DNA of 64,000 nucleotides, taken from NCBI GenBank assembly GCA_907165135.1, contig OU015570.1:2507525-2571524 (forward strand), given 5' to 3'. Origin of the DNA: Oikopleura dioica. Lineage: Eukaryota; Chordata; Appendicularia; Copelata; Oikopleuridae. The notes below the pieces were generated by a model, which saw only the letters and a list, made by a program, of their open reading frames with translations, did not search any database and was not told the origin of the DNA. Both the position numbers and the translations under genes were made by a program. Positions 10,641 through 18,838 of the stretch are shown piece by piece; position 1 is the first letter of the stretch; the number at the start of each line of letters is the position of its first letter.

Positions 10641-10992
10641 CGCCTTCTGTGAAGCAGTATACGATCTCAAGGCCGAAATGGACGATGATCCGAGTGTGCG
10701 GTTGAGAATTACCGACGATATACATACCTACGCTCTCAGCTATTCGTGTTTGTCACGCTATTTAGCATCTAGTATCTAGAGATTTGCTCTACCGTTCCCG
10801 AAAAAATTTGACGATGACCTCCGACGAGGCGTTAGAGTGTTTGGAGAGAACAGGTATCTATCGGGAATTCTGCAAGCGTCGAGTCTAAATTTAGGTTTTT
10901 ATTTTTTCGAGACGACTATTCAAACTGGCTCGTTCTCTACATTTGGTTCCGACAAGCACGCCCTGCTTGTTGGCTCGGTTCGTGCGATTTGA
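10600..10992 (+). CDS. Unrecognised protein, island gene p2 (overlaps p1 end)
   Basis: ATG 10600 lies inside the last exon of p1 in another frame. The ORF is open to an in-frame TAG at 10777-10779. Beyond it the frame continues to TGA 10990-10992. A 34-nt segment 10746-10779 (GTGTTTG...TCTAG) could be an intron that removes the stop, and 10854-10894 (41 nt, GTATCT...ATTTAG) is a second, better intron. The final exon encodes an ending with FETTIQTGSF and SDKHALLVGS. No family recognised. Exon choice is uncertain. Confidence 0.35.
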
Positions 10993-11017
10993 GTAACTAA
11001 AATGATCGTTTTAGAAC

Positions 11018-11640
11018 ATGAATCCTGCTCGTTCTGGATTATCGAGAAAGTACATCCCTGCTCTCCTCGTTCCGGAGGAAGAGGGCGCGGATAACGAATC
11101 TTTTCTTACCCGGCTCCAAAATTGTGTCCGCATTTTCGGCGATACCGGTCAGCTCGTCAACTTGGTTACTGTCTCCGGAACTGATTGTAATTACGGTATC
11201 GTTTCCATTTCCTGAACGCGTTGATGAAATGATTTTTAGTTGCTATGCGCCTTCGGCCTGATATGAAATTCTGGACCGTGTACCAGCTTGACGCCCTGCG
11301 CTTTTTCGCTATGTATTTGTATTTGAATGTCGAGATTCACCAATTTCTTGGCAACGTAAGTACCTGAGTCGTATGCTGAGCACATTTTGTCCAGCATGGA
11401 TGAGTTGCCGCTCGATGATGAGTAATTTAGGACGAGATCACCGCGAACCTTTGTCTCGCCATCAACTGGATCGCTAAGAACGCCGAATCGCGCCGCCTTC
11501 TCCTGAAATATGGGTTTTATAGGCTTCTTGTTCGATATGTGAGCGTAGCTTGTGCCATCCCGTTGCCGTTTCGCACTGTTGTACATCGCGGTGTCCGCTA
11601 CACCGCCTTTCCGTACGATTGTTTTCAAATGAGGCGTTAG
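11018..11640 (+). CDS. Unrecognised protein, island gene p3
   Basis: ATG 11018 follows an acceptor-like CGTTTTAG|AAC by three bases, suggesting trans-splicing. Introns 11196-11239 (44 nt) and 11356-11430 (75 nt; a nearer AG at 11394 leads to an early stop) give three exons in register and about 167 residues ending at TAG 11638-11640. The protein has conserved-looking hydrophobic/aromatic blocks (MKFWTVYQLDALRFFAMYL, LLLKYGFYRLLVRYV). No family recognised. The minus strand is open here too (11236-11628) but lacks an ATG until well inside. Confidence 0.45.
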
Positions 11641-11682
11641 AACAATTCTCGCCGGTATAGATTCTAGTTTTTTATTTCAGGG

Positions 11683-11886
11683 ATGTGCAAGCTCGTGCCG
11701 CTCGGTCTCGGCGAAGTGTGGGTCGGCAAACTGTTAGTTGAACAGTTTCCGGAGGGCTTACCGCGCAATGGCTGTCGCCCCGAGTTTCCGAATCAAGAGA
11801 TGGATGGCCGGCAGCCTGAAGGGAACGCGTGCTTACCTGTCCATCCCGATACCCTTGACCTCACACGGTTATCATTCCGCTATTGA
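11683..11886 (+). CDS. Unrecognised short protein, island gene p4
   Basis: ATG 11683 follows a strong pyrimidine-rich acceptor (TTTTTTATTTCAG|GG) 40 bases after the stop of p3, the spacing expected of a trans-spliced operon partner. The ORF has 67 codons. From about 11738 a second frame stays open to 12091, so a spliced longer product is possible. No domain recognised. Confidence 0.35.
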   Translation: MCKLVPLGLGEVWVGKLLVEQFPEGLPRNGCRPEFPNQEMDGRQPEGNACLPVHPDTLDLTRLSFRY

Positions 11887-12002
11887 CTCACCTACCCCGA
11901 CTGGCGAGTCTCGTTTTCTTCGATCCGCTGCATTCTGCCTAACTCCCTCGCTAGCTGCACACATTCGAATGCTTTTTTTACCGTTTTATACCATATTCCG
12001 CA

Positions 12003-12300
12003 TTACAAGAATAAACTCGCAATTTCAAAAACAAAACGGTTTCTTGACGATTTTCCCTTATCAAATCGTCCATAATTGCCGCTGCAACTGAAGCGTTTTC
12101 TCTCGACCCCGCTTTTCCGAGAATTGCCGCCAAGTGGTCCACCCCTTTGTTTACAAAGAAGCTTCTTTTCGATGAGAATCGGGCAGCGTAACCCCGGATT
12201 TGAGTCTGCTTTCACCGGTAGGCTTTAGCCTTTTTGGAGTCGAGAAGCAGAACGCTGAATCCATATCGTCAGATCGTTCCCGCTTCTTATAGGGTTTCAT
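12003..12300 (-). CDS. Small basic protein, island gene m6
   Basis: ATG 12300 follows TTTTTAG|ATAAA, an acceptor. Read unspliced it ends at TAA 12151 (49 residues). A GTAAAC donor at 12154 and a CTTCAG acceptor at 12088 (67-nt intron) extend it to 12003, about 77 residues. The N-terminus is rich in Lys/Arg (KPYKKRER, STPKRLK) with nuclear-localisation-like clusters. No family recognised. It converges on plus-strand gene p4. Confidence 0.35.
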
Positions 12301-12489
12301 TTTATCTAAAAATGAATTCCGTTATTGCCTTTCTTACGTGCAGCTGCGTGGTGACGTGGCTGAAACCTACTTGCAGTAAAATCGGAAGGGGATATTCAAA
12401 TTTTGTTCCCGAGCACAGATTTCTTTTCCGACTTTTTCGATTCCTAAAGAGACGTGATAAATACTCCTTATATCGAGTGAACTGTGTAC
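12301..12489 (-). other. Possible additional exon between m5 and m6
   Basis: On the minus strand 12482-12370 is open (basic, with KSRKRN) and ends in a donor-like CAA|GTAGGT at about 12375. An acceptor (CATTTTTAG) lies at 12306. It probably belongs to the minus-strand transcription unit, but I could not fix its joins. Confidence 0.3.
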
Positions 12490-12672
12490 CTAATCGTTCT
12501 TCGAAATGGGCCCCGTTTCCAGTTCCGGTTGTACCACTTTAACTTTATCTAGAGTCCGTTTCATCTCTGTTCGAAGATTGCGGCGTACTTGGTAGTTTTT
12601 CTGAATCGTGAAGAGCATGACGACAAGTCGTTGGCGATCTCTAGTCTCGTCGGATGCTGACTCCCCGACCAT
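12490..12672 (-). CDS. Unrecognised 60-residue protein, island gene m5, start abuts stop of RING gene (TAGATG)
   Basis: The ATG at 12672 follows immediately after the TAG of the RING-like gene. The ORF is charged, with many Arg/Lys and a helical look. It could be translated by reinitiation. Alternatively TTTAG|ATG is a splice acceptor, making this a downstream exon or a trans-spliced operon member. No domain recognised. Confidence 0.35.
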   Translation of the reverse strand: MVGESASDETRDRQRLVVMLFTIQKNYQVRRNLRTEMKRTLDKVKVVQPELETGPISKND

Positions 12673-12972
12673 CTAAATTTCGATATGTTTAAATGTACTC
12701 CCCGCGCCTTTTCCGGCATTTTTGTCACTTATCAAGTCGTGAAAACCGAGTAACTCGTCACAAGTTGGGCATTTAATCACCCGATCGTCTAGCAGCGGTT
12801 GGACTTTGTCTCTCGAGCACGGGAGACACCAGCCAAAGCATTTATCATGCTTGTTCGTTCCTAGCAACTGAGGTCGGGTTTTATCATCGAAAGCTTCGTG
12901 GCAATTGCCGCAGAAATCGCTTTCGAGCAGAAGCGACTTCCAGGGCTCGACAACGATTCTTCGACCTGCCAT
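12673..12972 (-). CDS. RING-like zinc-finger protein, island gene m4
   Basis: ATG 12972, 99 residues. The metal-ligand pattern in order is C-x2-C (CGNC, residues 21-24), a long spacer, H-x2-C (HDKC), C-x2-C (CLPC), then C-x2-C (CPTC). This is close to a RING/treble-clef E3 ligase arrangement, although the first spacer and the position of the His differ from textbook RING. Likely role if RING: ubiquitin ligase or zinc-binding adaptor. Small RING proteins are common both in hosts and in large DNA viruses. It heads a minus-strand unit (m4-m5-m6) and is divergent from p5, with 86 bases between starts. Confidence 0.5.
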   Translation of the reverse strand: MAGRRIVVEPWKSLLLESDFCGNCHEAFDDKTRPQLLGTNKHDKCFGWCLPCSRDKVQPLLDDRVIKCPTCDELLGFHDLISDKNAGKGAGSTFKHIEI

Positions 12973-13058
12973 TCTAAGTTTATAATAAGTTTATCAATAA
13001 CTAGTTTTTGTTATTTCTCTAGGAAAAATCGTCTCTATTTATTCCTGGAACATTTATA

Positions 13059-13358
13059 ATGAATAATGATGCAGATCAAATAACAAACTTTGTTTTAGAA
13101 AGATGCTTTTTCGCTTTCGATCCACGCAATAGCCGCCTCTGTCCATTCGAAGGTAAAATGCCGAGGTCGAAAGTCGGCTCGAGGGCCACAACGCGAGACT
13201 CTCCCATTCCGACGCGGAGCCGCCTCAAGCGCAAATGTTCAGCCGACACTAACGACAAAATAATGACTTCACATGCACCCGATCGCAAGCGTATTCGACA
13301 GGCCATCAGTAACTACGTTTCCATCCACCAGGTCTTTTACTCTAATCTAGACAAATAA
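13059..13358 (+). CDS. Basic unrecognised protein, island gene p5
   Basis: ATG 13059 and 99 codons to TAA 13358. The central part is very basic (PTRSRLKRKCS, RKRIRQA), suggesting nucleic-acid binding or nuclear import. It may instead splice into gene p6: CAG|GTCTTT at about 13332 and GTAAAC at 13384 are donor candidates. Divergent from the RING gene. No family recognised. Confidence 0.4.
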   Translation: MNNDADQITNFVLERCFFAFDPRNSRLCPFEGKMPRSKVGSRATTRDSPIPTRSRLKRKCSADTNDKIMTSHAPDRKRIRQAISNYVSIHQVFYSNLDK

Positions 13359-13427
13359 CGCCAATCGCTCGCTCTGAAAACTTGTAAACGGAAGATATAC
13401 GAATTGGAATCAACAATCTCGCAATAG

Positions 13428-14301
13428 TCAGCTCTCAAACGAAAATCTTCCCGTAAACTACCCGCGAGCCCTAGTTACAGCCCAATCCCTTGTGCTGTCT
13501 CCGAAGGTGTTCCCGAAAGTGGGTTTATGGACCTGTCTGGATCGTCCGATTGCAGCGACCCTTTGCTCGGATATATAGACAAGGCGTACCACCATTTGTC
13601 GGACGTAAACATGCGTCGACGATCGCACACACAACCTTCTTTGCGCTTGCCGGCCTTTCAACGATCATCTACCGATGAGGCCTTGTTTGGAGATGTCACT
13701 CCCTTTGGGTAATAAATAACTCGCCATTATTACAACTTCAATCCATATTTTAGTCGCAAACTCTCGTCCGTACCCAATTTATTTCCAGAATTCGATAACG
13801 ACATGCTTTCTTTATTCCGGCCCCATGACGATCTCTTTGTCCAGCATACGCTTGTCAACATGCGGGAGAAGTTTTGCGGGCATTTTTCATCCGAGCAAGT
13901 GGGCCAGGCACGCCTGGCACATCCGTACGTCGACTTCGAACCCTTATTTCGGTAGAATGTACATTTCTTTTCCCTAAGCGAAGTGTTCTAGTTACGTTGG
14001 ACATTGTTTGCGGGCCATGCAGATCGGAATTTTCTTGGAGTTCGACCTAAAAGTTCCGCCCCGGGCTATTTATGTTCCCCGCGGTGAGTTGTCTGAGGAA
14101 CAAATTATGTTTGGCCGGAAGTTAGCTTCTACCCTGTCTGTTTATTTGGACCACCTCCAGCGTTACTTTTTGATCGACCAGCTTATTCTGCCTTGCAATG
14201 ATGACCCGGTACTGGCCAAACATCACGAGATCTCCGCAGCTGTCGCCCAACTCGCGACTTTGTTTTTCGACCTAAAATTTCAGGGCGAGCGCCCTCGTTA
14301 A
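13428..14301 (+). CDS. Unrecognised protein of about 250 residues, island gene p6
   Basis: Open from the acceptor CGCAATAG at 13427. Intron 13709-13753 (45 nt, GG|GTAATA...ATATTTTAG) and intron 13952-13991 (40 nt, CG|GTAGAA...GTTCTAG) keep one frame through three exons to TAA 14299-14301. The internal ATG 13526 could be the start. The first exon is Ser/Pro-rich, and the last two look folded and helical (YVGHCLRAMQIGIFLEFDLK, ISAAVAQLATLFFDLKF). No family recognised. It is the longest well-supported spliced gene of the island and is followed by p7 after 20 bases. Confidence 0.5.
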
Positions 14302-14321
14302 TTCAAATTCGATTGCCAAAA

Positions 14322-15153
14322 ATGAAACCAGTTGAGGTTTTCACAATTACTTCAGAAGTAAAAATACTGTTTCGACAAAAACTCCACTGACGAAAGCTCC
14401 TGCTCTTCCTCCAACTACTCCGCTGTCCATCGCACAGGAGAAAGAGCAAGTTCAAGCTCAGCTCGACGCCCTCTCATCGGGTCAAGGCCCTTCTCTTCCT
14501 GGTATACCTACTATCGACCGTATCGTCCGTCGTCGCACCGAACGACGCCTTGTCAAACGGCTCGTGAAACTCCGCAAGCAGGCGAACGAATGGAAACCTC
14601 CTCCTCGTCCCAAATGCAACGCAAGCGCTGCAAAACCTGCTGCCTACGGCGCTTTGTTTGACATTCTTACGACTTTCTTCTGGATTGGTCTCGCTTTGGG
14701 CTTCATCTTTTTGGTTCTCAAGGTTACGGGACTTTGGTACTTGATCGTATGGATTTATCAAGCCTTTTGCTTTCTAGTTGACGGAGTGGTAAGTCTATAA
14801 TCCGCTTAATCTTCATTTTACGTGAATCATAGCTTTGGTGCGTGTCCTGGCTGGGTGGAGACGACGGCGTCGGTGAACAACCCGAGGTCTCCGCATTCAA
14901 TGCTACCGCTCTTGTCGACGACACCGTCGATTTCATCGCTAACTCTTCTGTCGCGCAGCGCGTCTCGTCCATCGATTTTTCCGGCTTGAAGAAGACCTTC
15001 CTCCCTGAATGGCTAACCTCTTTTTCGATCGTCTTTTCGGCACCGATCAGGACCTCTTGTTTTTCCCATCAGCTGAAGAAGTCTCCCACAGTTCTGGGAT
15101 TCTTGCCAGATCTCGGCGATGGTCCGATGTCTTCGACGATGTCCCCATCGTGA
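14322..15153 (+). CDS. Putative membrane protein, island gene p7
   Basis: ATG 14322, 20 bases after the p6 stop. Intron 14358-14437 (80 nt, GAA|GTAAAA...GCACAG|GAG) and intron 14789-14832 (44 nt, GTG|GTAAGT...ATCATAG) preserve frame to TGA 15151-15153, about 235 residues. Exon 2 has a basic stretch (IVRRRTERRLVKRLV) followed by two adjacent hydrophobic segments (about residues 85-128), consistent with a hairpin or two-pass membrane protein with a cytoplasmic basic N-terminal part. The last 48 codons overlap gene p8 in another frame. No family recognised. Confidence 0.45.
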
Positions 15154-15558
15154 CTCGCGAGCAGATGCGTCAGCGCCAGCAATACCATGTGTGGAGATAC
15201 CTGAGTGGAGATTTGGCGGTGCGAAACCGATTGTTTGGTAAATTTATTAGATTAGCTATATAGAATCTGTTATAATTGGTTAAATCAATCGCTAAACCCT
15301 GCATTAGGTTCTCCTGTATCTTCGGATTCATCTGTCTTCTCACGATCGGCATTTGTTGGCGCTTCGAAGCTTGTTGTGAGGCGATGGCCGGCTGCTTTTT
15401 TTCCGCTGAATCATCGTCCTGGGCTAAAGAGCGACGCAAACAAAGAAGGACTGCGAAGTCGAAGCACAAACTCGATGAAAAAGCCGCTGCCGCCGAAATC
15501 CGATTCAACGAACTCAAAACCAAACAAGACATCTACGACATGCAGGCCTCTTTTTTGA
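15009..15558 (+). CDS. Unrecognised protein, island gene p8, overlapping p7 and p9
   Basis: ATG 15009 is immediately preceded by an in-frame TGA (TGAATG). Unspliced the ORF ends at 15263 (84 residues). Removing intron 15238-15307 (70 nt, TTG|GTAAAT...GCATTAG) keeps the frame open to TGA 15558, about 159 residues. The first exon is acidic/aromatic (ANLFFDRLFGTDQDLLFF). The second exon lies in another frame over p9. Either product is possible. No family recognised. Confidence 0.35.
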
Positions 15559-15734
15559 TGTCGAACCTCAAGAATCGACAAACTGTGGCGGAGCAGCAAG
15601 TGCTTCAGACTGGTCAGGTATCCACCCGAACTGCTGAGCAAATCAGGCGAGCGTTTGCTGCTCTCCAGCGATTTCACGATAAAACTCCCGAGGAGATTTC
15701 TACTGAGGAGGAGACCGGCGGGGCTTCGAAATAA
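15119..15734 (+). CDS. Single-pass membrane protein with coiled coil, island gene p9, C-terminus truncated by a MITE
   Basis: ATG 15119 in a third frame, with the same intron as p8 (15238-15307), gives about 181 residues. Exon 2 encodes a hydrophobic segment (IFGFICLLTIGICW), a Cys pair, then a long charged helix rich in Lys, Glu, Gln and Ala that is probably a coiled coil (about residues 75-170). The present TAA at 15732-15734 belongs to an inserted MITE. Beyond the insertion the frame continues (15984-16042), so the native protein was longer. No family recognised. Confidence 0.45.
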
Positions 15735-15977
15735 TTCTGTTGACAGAATCATTCTGTAGAAAACAGAACTATTCTGCTTTAGTAAATTCAAAGAATGGAT
15801 GTGCGCTTCGCGCCTGTTTTTCAGAAAACTCCAGAATTGAAAGTATCATGTTTTTTGACACTCTCTTTACATTTTTACCGCCGCACTTACTCATTTCGGG
15901 CAGCAATCATGCCTTATTTAAATTTTGTTAAAACAGAATAGTTCTGTCAAACAGAATGATTCTGTCAACAGAATTAT
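15731..15977. mobile_element. MITE inserted in island gene p9
   Basis: About 247 bp. TIRs of about 45 bp begin ATAATTCTGTTGACAGAATC and are mirrored at the right end. The flanks TTCGAA at 15725-15730 and 15978-15983 look like a 6-bp palindromic target duplication. A TA duplication one base further in is an alternative reading. The core contains GTGCGCTTCGCGCCTGTTTT, also found at 63453-63472 inside a different MITE. Confidence 0.75.
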
Positions 15978-15983
15978 TTCGAA

Positions 15984-16263
15984 GGCCGGCCGAGGAGACC
16001 ACTGGTTTCCGCTCTCGACTCCGAAAGGCAAACCCGTTGAAGGTACCTAATCTTCTTTTCCTTTCGGTTTAAATTAATGTTTTCAGGTCGTTTCTTCTCG
16101 AAACTCCCGCAAGAAAGCTCAACAGAACCGAGTGTCTATTGTCATGCCCACTGCTGGACACTCAGCCGTATCGACTTCCCGCAACGACCATGTTGCTGAA
16201 ACTACCGTCTCCGCTCAACCTAGTGCGTCAGGAGGACAACTTCCACCTGCCTGGTCTTCTTAG
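15984..16263 (+). CDS. 3' exons of p9 or of an adjacent gene, separated by the MITE
   Basis: Just after the MITE, sequence in the p9 frame is open to a donor at 16043 (GAAG|GTACCT). Intron 16043-16086 (44 nt, ending GTTTTCAG) leads to a final exon. Read in one frame this exon gives a Ser/Thr/Ala-rich tail ending at TAG 16261-16263. The strict GT-AG join enters another frame with an earlier stop, so the exact join is unsettled. GC content drops after 16263. Confidence 0.4.
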
Positions 16264-16448
16264 CTGATTTGACGCTTCTTATCTCCTGCTTGTTCCACTG
16301 TAAATGTAAATATGCTCTCCTGCGAAACCTGCGAAATGCGATGTTAACCTCGCCTCAAAAAAACTGTAAAATATCGAAAAATACAAAAATACTAACAAAA
16401 TTTCTTATGCAACCGTATTTATTACCGAGAGATAATTTCGTGAGGGAT

Positions 16449-17738
16449 TTACAAGAAAGGGTCCGGCATGTTTTGGCCGTATGGCCACTCCGCCTTATTC
16501 GTCACAATGCTTCTTGGTTTTAGGTGCTCGACCATTGACAGTTCTTCTACTTCGTTCAGGAAAATCAGCACAGCCTTGGTGTAGTCGTTCATGTCGTCGC
16601 TGTTTCGGTTTTCACCGTCGACTACCGCTTTTATACTTTTAAAACACCAGGTATAATACTTAGTGTTCTCAAGCCCCATCCTTTTGGTACCCAATTGTCC
16701 GCACAGCCAATCGATCCCGTTTGGAATCTCTTTCGTCTTGCATATTTGGAACCATGGGTGTCGTTTATTTTTGTCATAATTACCTTCGATGAGGACGAAG
16801 TCACCTATCTTTATCGGGCTCACAGTTTCGCCTCCGTACTTATCTTCTTCTTCGAAGGGCTTGAGAACTAAAGGATCACGAATTCTACCGGATGTCTTGA
16901 GTCTGAGCTCCGCGTTACGAGACCTTTCTCTCGCTTGGCTCACAAGATCTATTACTTTACTCAAATCTACATTTAGTGTCTTACCGTCCAGCGACTTCCT
17001 GTCGGTCCGAATTTCCATTAAAGAATAGCCGTGGGCTCCAATAGTACGGTTCATCTGGTCCGGTAGCTCCATTATTTTAGGATCTCGTTTGTTCCAGATC
17101 TCTGCCTGAAGGATCGGGCTCATCTTCGCTATCCTGCTATCCAGCGGCGCGAGGTAATTTTTAGATGTGCTTGGTTTTCCTGGCAGAATCACCTCTACAT
17201 TCAGGTCCTTCCAGAACTCTCGTGTTTTGATACTCATATTGATCGAACAACCATCCATTAGTATCCTTACCTTTTTATTCAGACGCAAACCTCTGTCGAA
17301 GTCGCCGACCGCCCTTAGCAGTATCTCGGATCCCTTCGAACTGTTGTTCTCCGAATTCCGTATGTGATAAATTTTTGAATATCCTGAGGTGATGCATGAG
17401 ACTACGTTATATTTAAGTGTCGACTCGTCATATCCCTTGTGGGAGTTACGAGTTATTACGTCTGCCAGCAATACCTCTCCGACGCTGCTTGCTTCGTGGT
17501 CATTTAATTCGACTTCCTTGGTCACAATCTTCTTTCGATTCCTATGGTAAGTGCACGAAAGGCAGCCGTTCACCACTTCCGCGGCTGTGGCCTCCAGCTT
17601 TGGGAACCACACTTCGCTTTTAATCATATTCTTCAGTCGCGTTATTGCGCCGCAGTTTCCGCGATGGAATGCTTTAGCGACTACAGCTCCCAACTCTTCA
17701 GGTATGACTATCGGATTGCAGATGCGAGTTCCTACCAT
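16449..17738 (-). pseudogene. Integrase of minus-strand retroelement C
   Basis: A 429-codon ORF with retroviral-type integrase features: a zinc-binding-like N-terminus (FHRGNCG ... CLSCTYH), a core with Asp in LLADVIT and Asp in RILMDGCSI, and a C-terminal part with GDFVLIEG typical of the integrase C-terminal (SH3-like) domain. At the expected third catalytic position I see Asp (LAPLDSRI), not Glu, so activity is doubtful. It follows RNase H on the same strand, the Ty3/gypsy or BEL order. No LTR is recognised at its 3' side before the gene island begins at 16263. Confidence 0.65.
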
Positions 17739-17752
17739 TATCTTGCGTAAAA

Positions 17753-18342
17753 CTACCGTAAAATTGCCGGTTGACCGTCATTGTCCAGCATCGTACTACC
17801 CCTCAATGACTCCGCTTTCCTATCTTTTGGACCTGGCATTTTTCCTCTTGGGCTTTTGGATTCGATCACTCGGCCCACTACTTTATCGTTTTCTTGCATC
17901 TCTCGAATTAGGGCTCTATCTTCAAGAAAGCTTGTCCCTTCTGCCTCCAGGATGCGTTTTTTAAAATTCATCCTACCGGATGGCTTTTTAGTGTTCTTCA
18001 ACCGCTCAGCTCTTTTCTTGTTACTCCTCGTGACGATCGCGTCTATCTCAGTCAGGTTTTTTTTTTTTCCAACTCGTGACGACTCTTGTCTTCCTCCTTA
18101 AACTTTTCGAATCTAACTGCCGGTATAGATTCCACACTTCCAATGTCGAGTTCTGGCCCGAAAAGTGAGTCTATTATCTTCTCGTTTGAACACACCGCGC
18201 AATTGTCATCGCAAGGTTTTAGGAGATAATCCGTTCTCGAAATTAAGTCTGCCAGGTCAATCTGAGTCGACTCGCCTTTCTCGTAGACAATTTCGACATT
18301 AAAGGTAAGTAGTTTTACTATTTGATCATTTATTCTCTTATC
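17753..18342 (-). pseudogene. RNase H-integrase linker of element C, frameshifted in an A-run
   Basis: On the minus strand the region is open from 18342 to about 18062, including VEIVYEKGESTQIDLADLIS, the equivalent of the conserved ADALSR end of Ty3/gypsy RNase H. It then changes frame in a run of about 12 A (minus strand; T on plus at 18059-18070) and continues as a Lys/Glu-rich linker at 18001-17753. The homopolymer makes a sequencing or assembly indel a plausible cause of the frameshift. Confidence 0.5.
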
Positions 18343-18820
18343 TCAACTTAACTCTCTTCCCATTCGAGCGCGGTCGAAAAGTTTCTTCACGCTCAACCAG
18401 TCCGTAATTATCACCACCGGTTTGCTCACATAATCGATTTTCCAACAGAACGCGAGGGTCGCAGACAAAATACAATGGAGCTCGAGCTGACATGAACTCC
18501 ACTGAGTTTTCAGCTGCACGTCGCCCCTCTTTCTAGACCACAATTTCACAATTTGCGTTGCTTCTCCTTTTTTCTGGTATAAATATCCCCCAGTTCCTAA
18601 GTTAGAGCTATCTACTACTAAGTACGTGTCCAAGCTTTTTTCAATCGGGAAAACTCGATCATTTGCGAGTTTATCGCCTTAGACAGCTTTAAGTAACATT
18701 CCTTAAGCTCCGGTGTCCAGTCTACCAGCTCGCTCAATTTCTTCTGGCCCGATGCCGCTTCATTAAGCTTCCACATCAAGTCCGTGCGTCTTGGAAGACC
18801 AATCGAGAGGTAATTTCATA
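18343..18820 (-). pseudogene. RT connection and RNase H domain of element C
   Basis: 18820-18640 on the minus strand encodes an RT-RNase H connection (WKLNEAASGQ, VDWTPELKECY). 18633-18343 encodes RNase H with acidic residues in VVDSSNLG, LELHCI and ITDWLS, the D-E-D triad. A TGA ends it at 18343. Upstream the polymerase palm is missing: within a few hundred bases the gag capsid begins, interrupted by a hAT-type element. A second copy at 26918-27399 is nearly identical. Confidence 0.65.
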
Positions 18821-18838
18821 TGACTCATAGGCTATGAG

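Noticed and set aside
11236-11628. Minus-strand ORF of 130 codons antisense to gene p3
   Set aside because: It starts with a TTG and has no ATG for a further 14 codons, while the plus strand shows three exons in register with canonical splice sites. It remains a possible alternative.
16449-18820. Polinton/Maverick origin of the gene island, with this integrase as its integrase
   Set aside because: RNase H and RT connection sequences lie directly upstream of the integrase in one unit, and no protein-primed DNA polymerase B motifs were seen in the island. A retroelement explains the integrase better.
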